Below the pieces are notes generated by a model, which saw nothing but the letters and a program-made list of their open reading frames with translations, did no database searches and was not told the DNA's origin. A stretch of 64,000 bases of DNA. Origin: Kosakonia quasisacchari (GTDB taxonomy: Bacteria > Pseudomonadota > Gammaproteobacteria > Enterobacterales > Enterobacteriaceae). This document shows positions 58,584-64,000 of the stretch, in pieces. The translations under genes and the position numbers were made by a program. The stretch lies in contig NZ_SJOP01000020.1 of the NCBI RefSeq assembly GCF_004331415.1, positions 1-64,000 on the forward strand, written 5' to 3'. Position 1 is the stretch's first letter, and each line of letters starts with the position of its first letter.

Positions 58584-58589
58584 GCTTGT

Positions 58590-59540
58590 TTAGTCGTCTT
58601 CTTCGTCGTCCAGCTCGACGGGCGTCTGGTACTCATCGGGTTTAATGACCAGCAGGTCGCAACGCAGATGATCAATAACTTGCTCGGCAGTGTTACCAAG
58701 GAAGGCGGCGGAGATCCCGGTTCGCCCGATGGTGCCAAGCACAACAATCCCTGCTTGCAGGTGCTCAGCCAGATCCGGGATCACCTCTTCGGGTAACCCT
58801 TTCTCCACATGTGTGAGTTTTTCATCGATGCCAAATTTCTGCCGTAACGCTTTCATCGCCAGCAAGTGCTGACCGCGAATCGCGTCGTTGTATACGCTGG
58901 GATCAAACTCCGGCAGTTCAATCGCGATGTTGATAGGCGTCACCGGGTAAGCGCCAACCAGATGAACTTCGGTATGGTTAACCTGTTCGGCCAGATGCAG
59001 CGTCTCTTTGACCAGTTTTTCATTCAGCGAGTTGTGGTAAATCTCCTCGCTGGCGAGATTGACTGCGACAACGGCACGTCCGGCTTCAGGCCATGGTTGG
59101 TCTTTCACCATCCACACCGGGCACGGGCATTTACGGAGCAGATGCCAGTCGGTTGGAGTAAAAATAACGGATTCCAGTTTGTCATGCTGGTGGGTCATCT
59201 TCAGCAGTAAATCGTGTCCACCCGCCAGAATTTCCTGAATGATGGCTTCGAAGGGACGATTGTGCCAGACCACTTTGATTTCGATTGGCACACCCGCGTC
59301 AATATAGTATTTCGCCTGCTCACGGATCCACGCGGTACGCTGGCTGATGACGCCCTGGCGCATTGCGGTACGTTCGTCAGGGGACAGAAGGGTGGTCATT
59401 TCGTAAGAGAAGTCATAAATCGGCAAAAACGCTTTAATGCGGCCGCCAATCCGTTGATGCAAATACACAGCACGTCGTAACGCTGGCTGATCGTCCTGAT
59501 TGGGATCGATGGCGACCAACATATTCTGATACTTAGCCAT
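58590..59540 (-). CDS. uspE: Universal stress protein E
   Basis: Tandem-domain universal stress protein, 316 residues as in E. coli, from the ATG at 59540 (MAKYQNMLVAIDPNQDD). Two Usp domains; the second ends in GTIGRTGISAAFLGNTAEQV, the family nucleotide-binding-like motif. Acidic C-terminal tail VELDDEEDD. Implicated in stress resistance and cell aggregation. Neighbour of fnr as in E. coli. Confidence 0.96.
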   Translation of the reverse strand: MAKYQNMLVAIDPNQDDQPALRRAVYLHQRIGGRIKAFLPIYDFSYEMTTLLSPDERTAMRQGVISQRTAWIREQAKYYIDAGVPIEIKVVWHNRPFEAIIQEILAGGHDLLLKMTHQHDKLESVIFTPTDWHLLRKCPCPVWMVKDQPWPEAGRAVVAVNLASEEIYHNSLNEKLVKETLHLAEQVNHTEVHLVGAYPVTPINIAIELPEFDPSVYNDAIRGQHLLAMKALRQKFGIDEKLTHVEKGLPEEVIPDLAEHLQAGIVVLGTIGRTGISAAFLGNTAEQVIDHLRCDLLVIKPDEYQTPVELDDEEDD

Positions 59541-59685
59541 ACAGGGTCTCCTTACATCTGTCACCACAGTCTGTCAGTAAAAGATAACCCATAAGTGCTG
59601 AATGAAACAGGGGAAAGCCTTCGCCAGATCAATAAATCAGATAAATTTAATTACCTGGCAAAGGTGATATCAAGCGGGGAAAAAC

Positions 59686-60438
59686 TCAGGCAACGTTGCG
59701 TGCATGGCCGGCCAGTTGCGCCAGCATGTCGCTATTTTCAATGGTGATATATTTCCCTTTCACCGCCAGCATTCCGCTCTTCTGGAAACGCCCCAGCAAA
59801 CGGCTGATGGTTTCCACGGTCAGGCCCAGATAGTTGCCGATATCGCCACGCGTCATCGTCAGGCGGAATTCACGCGGGGAGAAACCGCGCTGTGCAAAAC
59901 GGCGGGAGAGGTTATAAATAAACGCAGCCAGGCGCTCTTCTGCATTTTTCTTCGATAACAGCAGGATCATATCCTGGTCGCCTTTGATCTCGCCGCTCAT
60001 CAGACGCATCATCTGCTGACGCAGATTGGGCATTTTACCCGAGAGGTCATCCAGCGTTTCAAACGGGATTTCACAAACCATCGATGTTTCAAGCGCCTGC
60101 GCGAAGCTCGGATGATGGCCGGTACCAATGGCATCAAAGCCCACCAAATCACCCGCCAGATGGAAACCGGTGATCTGCTCGTCGCCCTGTTCGGTAATGG
60201 TGTAGCTTTTGATCGTACCGGAACGGATAGCGTAGAGCGATTTCAATTCATCCCCGGCTTTGAACAAGGTCTGACCTTTCTGGATGGGCTTTTTACGCTC
60301 AATGATGTTATCGAGCTGATCCAGCTCATGTTCATTCAGAGTAAAGGGGATGCAAAGCTGGCTAATGCTGCAATCCTGGCAATGGATTGCGCAACCGCCA
60401 GACTGAATGCGTCGTATAATTCGCTTTTCCGGGATCAT
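59686..60438 (-). CDS. fnr: Oxygen-sensing regulator FNR
   Basis: Global regulator of anaerobic metabolism. 250 residues from ATG at 60438, nearly identical to E. coli. The [4Fe-4S] ligands Cys20, Cys23, Cys29 and Cys122 (SMVCEIPF) are all present. The helix-turn-helix GDIGNYLGLTVETISRLLGR contains the Glu, Ser and Arg that contact the FNR box. A FNR site upstream shows autoregulation. Confidence 0.98.
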   Translation of the reverse strand: MIPEKRIIRRIQSGGCAIHCQDCSISQLCIPFTLNEHELDQLDNIIERKKPIQKGQTLFKAGDELKSLYAIRSGTIKSYTITEQGDEQITGFHLAGDLVGFDAIGTGHHPSFAQALETSMVCEIPFETLDDLSGKMPNLRQQMMRLMSGEIKGDQDMILLLSKKNAEERLAAFIYNLSRRFAQRGFSPREFRLTMTRGDIGNYLGLTVETISRLLGRFQKSGMLAVKGKYITIENSDMLAQLAGHARNVA

Positions 60439-60458
60439 AGGTCTGCTCAACGCCGTAA

Positions 60459-60472
60459 TTGATATTGGTCAA
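60459..60472. promoter_or_regulatory. FNR box upstream of fnr
   Basis: Minus-strand TTGACCAATATCAA, one base from the palindrome TTGAT-N4-ATCAA. It lies 21 bases before the fnr start codon, the position of the autorepression site in E. coli. Confidence 0.85.
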
Positions 60473-60539
60473 TTTTAACATCTTTTTGCTGGGCGCGTAA
60501 GCCTGGTAAAACGTCAATTCACGATTAATAAAACGGGAG

Positions 60540-60576
60540 GCAGAAATGAAAAGAGATGACATTGCACCATCTCTTT
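60540..60576 (-). terminator. ogt terminator
   Basis: Perfect 9-base arms AAAGAGATG and CATCTCTTT (60550-60576), on the minus strand followed by TTCATTTC. Lies between ogt and fnr. Confidence 0.6.
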
Positions 60577-60647
60577 GAAATTCCATCATTTCGCTAAGGC
60601 CTTTACCACAAAAGAGGGGGAAAAGAACGCTAAATATGCGTTTTTTC

Positions 60648-61163
60648 TCACAATAGAAGATACCCTTCATGGCGTAGCAACCACTCTTTTCGCTGCACGC
60701 CGCCCGCATATCCCGTCATCGTGCCGTTACTGCCGATAACACGATGGCAAGGCACGACAATACTCACCGGATTGGAACCATTCGCTGCGCCAACAGCGCG
60801 CGCTGCACCTGTGCGTCCCAGTTTTCCCGCCAACTGACCATAGTGCATCACCTGACCACAGGGAATGGTGCGTAGCGCTTGCCATACTTCACGCTGAAAA
60901 GGCGTGCCGCCAGTTGCCGTCGGCAGTGTTTCAATCACGGCCAGATCGCCGTCAAAATAATCCTGCAATTTTTGGCTTAATCCGCCCGGATTATGCGCCG
61001 CCACTCGCTGGTAACCCTCCCGGCGATAGTGGATATTCAGTAATTCAACCATCCGATCGCTGTGTTCTTCCCATTCAACCGCGCGAAGTTGGAATTGTTC
61101 GTCACACAGTATCCACAGCGGGCCAAGCGGCGTGGAAATATTATCTTCAAGCAAAGTCAGCAT
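60648..61163 (-). CDS. ogt: O6-alkylguanine-DNA alkyltransferase Ogt
   Basis: Suicide repair protein taking alkyl groups from O6-alkylguanine and O4-alkylthymine. 171 residues as in E. coli. The acceptor is Cys139 in VVPCHRVIG, and the DNA-binding helix carries RAVGAANGSNP. Lies 5' of fnr on the same strand with its own terminator. Confidence 0.97.
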   Translation of the reverse strand: MLTLLEDNISTPLGPLWILCDEQFQLRAVEWEEHSDRMVELLNIHYRREGYQRVAAHNPGGLSQKLQDYFDGDLAVIETLPTATGGTPFQREVWQALRTIPCGQVMHYGQLAGKLGRTGAARAVGAANGSNPVSIVVPCHRVIGSNGTMTGYAGGVQRKEWLLRHEGYLLL

Positions 61164-61684
61164 CTGGCATCCTTTCAGTGGGCAACGGCGTCAATTTATC
61201 AAACGTACAGCGATGCCGCTATACCCCAAAAGGGCCTATATTCTGAGCAAAGAAATAAGCTGGTGAAATAATAGCCAGCGAAGTATGCATTATTTAATAG
61301 ATGATATATTGCACTTGTTTCGCGAATAAAAAAATAGAGCCTGCCGACATCCGTCAGGCTCTACAGTACACACAGCAGCGCATCCGTTCGTTATTTTATG
61401 CATTTTCATCCTTGCGCGGTAAATATAGTTATAGCGTTCCTGCATAATATTTCCAGTAAGAATTGGTGATTGATTTCACGATATTTTAACTGAAACTCAG
61501 AATATTAATTTTTCTTAAGCTTAGATTTTCATAACATTACTAAGAGTGATGTTATTGGAATATCGTCCAGGAGAACCGACCGTTATTCCTTTTTCATGTG
61601 CAAAAGCCAATTTGGCACCCATCATTGTGAGCTCAGGCCCTGCCAGCTATAGTACGGGGGCAGAAGTAGCTGGAGGATTGCCCT
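61164..61684. other. ogt-smrA intergenic region
   Basis: About 520 bases, AT-rich. In E. coli the abgRABT genes lie between ogt and smrA; here there is no trace of them. It holds a minus-strand terminator (61325-61363) with no gene in front of it, a 10-base inverted repeat at 61532-61554, and a short stem over the smrA ribosome site (61643-61673). Confidence 0.5.
61325..61363 (-). terminator. Orphan minus-strand terminator
   Basis: On the minus strand the 9-base stem TAGAGCCTG / CAGGCTCTA (61335-61363) is followed by TTTTTTTATT. No minus-strand gene precedes it within 320 bases, so it may end an unannotated small RNA or be a leftover of a lost gene. Confidence 0.75.
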
Positions 61685-62248
61685 ATGAACCCTGACGACA
61701 AATCGCTTTTCCTTGACGCCATGGAAGATGTCCAACCCCTGAAGCGCAGTGCCGATGTGCACTGGCAACCGAGCCACAATTCACGCACGTTACAACGCGT
61801 CGACATGCTGCAACTCGACAACTTTCTGACCACCGGGTTTCTGGATATTGTTCCGCTTGGTTCACCACTGGAGTTCAAACGAGAAGGCCTGCAACAAGGG
61901 GTGCTTGATAAATTACGCCAGGGGAAATACGGCCAACAGGCAAGCCTGAACTTACTGCGCCTGCCGGTAGAGCAGTGCCGACAAAGGGTGTTCCGTTTTA
62001 TCTATCATGCGCGCCAGGATGGGCTACGCAATGTGCTTATCATTCATGGTAAAGCGCGTGAAGACGGTTCGCATGCGAATATCATTCGGAGTTATCTGGC
62101 GCGCTGGTTGCCTGAATTTGATGAGGTTCAGGCGTTTTGTACCGCGTTGCCGCACCATGGCGGAAGTGGTGCTTGCTATGTCGCGCTTCGCAAGTCTGAG
62201 CAGGCGAAGCAGGATAACTGGGAACGGCATGCAAAACGCAGCCGTTGA
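61685..62248 (+). CDS. smrA: Smr-domain nuclease-like protein SmrA
   Basis: 187 residues as in E. coli SmrA (YdaL). The C-terminal Smr domain covers about residues 85-170; the motif LIIHGKAREDGSHANIIRSY and LPHHGGSGACYVAL are typical of the endonuclease-like family. In E. coli, nicking of DNA has been reported. GGAGG lies 8 bases before the ATG, partly in a stem. Confidence 0.95.
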   Translation: MNPDDKSLFLDAMEDVQPLKRSADVHWQPSHNSRTLQRVDMLQLDNFLTTGFLDIVPLGSPLEFKREGLQQGVLDKLRQGKYGQQASLNLLRLPVEQCRQRVFRFIYHARQDGLRNVLIIHGKAREDGSHANIIRSYLARWLPEFDEVQAFCTALPHHGGSGACYVALRKSEQAKQDNWERHAKRSR

Positions 62249-62296
62249 AGAACGCAGTGGTGACTGGAAATTAGCTTGTGAATGGTAAATAAAAGG

Positions 62297-62327
62297 CGGG
62301 AACCGGTCAGGTTCCCGTTATTTTTTT
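62297..62327 (+). terminator. smrA terminator
   Basis: CGGGAACC and GGTTCCCG around GGTCA, then a TTTTTTT run that also contains the stop codon region of the convergent small gene. Confidence 0.9.
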
Positions 62328-62529
62328 AATCCGCATATTCGGCCGCAATAAGGATTTCATTTTGCCGGGTACCCAGCGCGCTTGAAAGATGTTCTGTCTC
62401 CGTACTATTCAGCTCAATTGAAATATCATCCCGCCCATCGTTGAAATTGCTGTTCAGGCATACACTGCCATTAGGTTTTGTCACGGTGATTTGATTTGGA
62501 AACAATGCAATATTCTTTTTACCCATCAT
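62326..62529 (-). CDS. 67-residue hypothetical protein, last gene of the ptb-buk operon
   Basis: I do not recognise this protein. MMGKKNIALFPNQITVTKPN is the start; it has no membrane segment or signal peptide, and is rich in Asn, Ser and Glu, with one Cys. It could be a small beta-strand-rich domain. AGAGGT lies before the two tandem ATGs. It starts 10 bases after the buk stop on the same strand, so it is probably co-transcribed with it. Codon usage is less GC-rich than neighbouring genes. Confidence 0.6.
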   Translation of the reverse strand: MMGKKNIALFPNQITVTKPNGSVCLNSNFNDGRDDISIELNSTETEHLSSALGTRQNEILIAAEYAD

Positions 62530-62539
62530 TTATACCTCT

Positions 62540-63610
62540 TCAGTATTCAACTAACTCTCTTTGACCTTCCATCGCTGCCAGCACCCCATCGGCCAGCGCG
62601 AACATTTCATCCTCACCAGGATAAACGACGATTTCAGGTGTAATAAAACTGATGCGCTGACGAATGAGTTCGACAATTCTTCTGTTATAGGCAATGCCGC
62701 CGGTAATGATGATGGCATCGACCCATCCCTCCAGTACGGCGGCGCACGAGGCGATCTCTTTGGCTATTTGATAGGCCATCGCTTCCAGAATGTCCCGCGC
62801 CTTTTTATTCCCATCCATAATCTGTTGTTCAACGTCGCGGATATCCTTGGTGCCGAGATAACCATAGACGCCGCCTTCGCCAATCAACTTTTTCTTCAAT
62901 TGCGCATATGTGTACTGCCCTGAAAAGCACAGTTTTAATAATTCATAGCTGGGCAGGCGGCCTGCGCGTTCTGGCGAGAATGGCCCATCGCCGCCCATGG
63001 CTGAATTCACATCCACAATACGGCCATTGCGGTGAGCACCCACGCTGATACCGCCACCTAAATGAGCAACGATCAATTTAAGCGTGGAATAGGGGCGGTT
63101 TGTTTCCGTGGCATAACGATGCGCGACTGCCTTTTGATTCAGCGCGTGAAAAGCGCCAACGCGTGAAATATCCGGTATTCCGGATATTTTTGCTATCGGG
63201 TCATATTCGTCGACGACGACAGGATCAACGGTATAAGCCATCTCTTCTTTATTTACCACCCGCGCGAGTTCCCAGGCCAATATGGCTCCCAGATTAGAAG
63301 CATGTTCACCGTTCAGACCGACACTGGCATCGTGAATATAATCATCATTTATACGATAAACGCCGCTTTGCAAATGACGAACCAGACCACCGCGGCCGAT
63401 AAATATATCAATGTCATTTAAGCGAAAACCATGCTCCTGCAATACGTCGAGAATAATCTGTTTGCGAAAGGCTTTTTGATCCAGAATCGTGGAAAAAGCC
63501 GCCATCTCTTTTTCATTATGATTAAATGGGCGGTAAATAAGTTGCGTGCGGTTGTTATATACCGCAATTTTCGTAGACGTTGAGCCTGGATTTATCACCA
63601 AAATATACAT
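62540..63610 (-). CDS. buk: Butyrate kinase-type acyl kinase
   Basis: Acetokinase-family enzyme making ATP from an acyl-phosphate. 356 residues from ATG at 63610, the usual butyrate kinase length (acetate kinases are about 400). Motifs: N-terminal VINPGSTSTKIAVY, central HLGGGISVGAHRNGRIVDVN, and TGGIAYNRRIVELI. AAGGA precedes the ATG. Substrate may be butyrate, isobutyrate or related branched acids. It lies 2 bases after the phosphate acyltransferase gene. E. coli has no counterpart. Confidence 0.9.
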   Translation of the reverse strand: MYILVINPGSTSTKIAVYNNRTQLIYRPFNHNEKEMAAFSTILDQKAFRKQIILDVLQEHGFRLNDIDIFIGRGGLVRHLQSGVYRINDDYIHDASVGLNGEHASNLGAILAWELARVVNKEEMAYTVDPVVVDEYDPIAKISGIPDISRVGAFHALNQKAVAHRYATETNRPYSTLKLIVAHLGGGISVGAHRNGRIVDVNSAMGGDGPFSPERAGRLPSYELLKLCFSGQYTYAQLKKKLIGEGGVYGYLGTKDIRDVEQQIMDGNKKARDILEAMAYQIAKEIASCAAVLEGWVDAIIITGGIAYNRRIVELIRQRISFITPEIVVYPGEDEMFALADGVLAAMEGQRELVEY

Positions 63611-63612
63611 AG

Positions 63613-64000
63613 TCAGTCCTTGCATTGAGATATCGCACAAGCAATAGCAAAATATTTTGTTTTAGCGGTGTCTGATCGCGAGGTAAATACCACTGGTTTT
63701 GCTGTTCCCGTCAGTGTGCTTGCGCTCAATGCTCCGCCAAGCTGCATCACCGTTTTATAAAAGACATTGGCGCTGTTGATATCCGGAAGGATGGCCAGGT
63801 CAATATCGCCGCCAACCTGGGAATGCAACCCTTTATGTCGACAGGATGCTTTATTAAAAGCCAAATCGATGGACAGCGGACCTTCAACAATACAGTTATC
63901 GTAAGTGATGCCGCTCAGCGCCGCGGCATCCACGGTAGCGGCGATTGCTGGCGTAAGATGCTCAACTGCGGCAATCAGCGCGACTTTGGGCACTGCGATC
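63613..64000 (-). CDS. ptb: Phosphate butyryltransferase, C-terminal part (cut by window end)
   Basis: C-terminal 128 residues of a phosphate acetyl/butyryltransferase-family enzyme that converts acyl-CoA to acyl-phosphate. VPKVALIAAVEHLTPAIAAT, YDNCIVEGPLSIDLAFN and ILPDINSANVFYKTVMQLGG, VVFTSRSDTAKTKYFAIA are typical of the butyryl type (about 300 residues in full). The N-terminus lies beyond 64000. With buk it forms the acyl-CoA to acid plus ATP branch known from clostridia. Confidence 0.85.
   Translation of the reverse strand, partial: IAVPKVALIAAVEHLTPAIAATVDAAALSGITYDNCIVEGPLSIDLAFNKASCRHKGLHSQVGGDIDLAILPDINSANVFYKTVMQLGGALSASTLTGTAKPVVFTSRSDTAKTKYFAIACAISQCKD

Noticed and set aside
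59600..59680. FNR site upstream of uspE
   Set aside because: Only half-sites such as TTGATCT are seen; no palindrome TTGAT-N4-ATCAA.
61290..61409. 37-39 codon minus-strand frame (MHKITNGCAAV...) with an AAGGA before it
   Set aside because: It reads straight through the hairpin and T-run of the orphan terminator, so a full transcript would rarely be made.

Overview
This is a terminus-proximal piece of the chromosome of an Enterobacteriaceae bacterium. Nearly every gene can be matched by its encoded protein to an E. coli K-12 gene, usually at almost the same length. Several gene blocks differ from E. coli, so this is a relative (Enterobacter, Kosakonia or Klebsiella-like). The genus cannot be fixed from the sequence alone. 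I see no rRNA, tRNA, insertion sequence, prophage or CRISPR array.

Layout, left to right. 1-8.8 kb: multidrug efflux (mdtK), riboflavin synthase (ribE), cyclopropane fatty acid synthase (cfa), the purine pair punC/punR, purR, the tiny membrane protein gene ynhF, and the transporter ydhP. 8.9-16 kb: oxidative and electrophile defence (sodB, mepH, grxD, rnt, the nemR-nemA-gloA operon, ydhL, ydhF, sodC). 16-27.5 kb: the ydhIJK efflux operon, slyA, slyB, anmK, mliC, pdxH, tyrS, pdxY, gstA, dtpA. 28-36 kb: a HemJ-like membrane protein, nth, the rsxABCDGE electron-transport operon, ydgK, cnu and blr. 36-44.5 kb: ydgJ, add, malY-malX, ydgA, manA. 44.7-51 kb: fumA, fumC, tus with its Ter site, and rstAB. 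51-58.5 kb: ydgC, ydgI, ydgH, pntAB and an MscS-type channel. 58.6-62.2 kb: uspE, fnr, ogt, smrA. 62.3-64 kb: a phosphate butyryltransferase/butyrate kinase operon with a small unknown gene, cut by the window end.

Much known regulation can be read directly: two PurR operators at purR, a NemR operator, a SlyA box, PhoP-type boxes at slyB and rstA, an FNR box at fnr, a Ter site at tus, an 11-base match to the RyhB seed over the sodB start codon, and an 11-base match to the RydC 5' end about 100 bases upstream of cfa.

Differences from the E. coli K-12 layout are the main points of interest. lhr is missing between rnt and grxD. malI and the uid/hdhA genes are missing beside malXY. folM is missing between ydgC and ydgI. 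abgRABT is missing between ogt and smrA. A HemJ-like gene sits between dtpA and nth, an MscS-type channel joins pntB to uspE-fnr, and ptb-buk follows smrA. I found no clearly new multi-gene system. The least explained items are the ptb-buk-small-gene operon, the HemJ-like protein, and an orphan terminator in the ogt-smrA gap.
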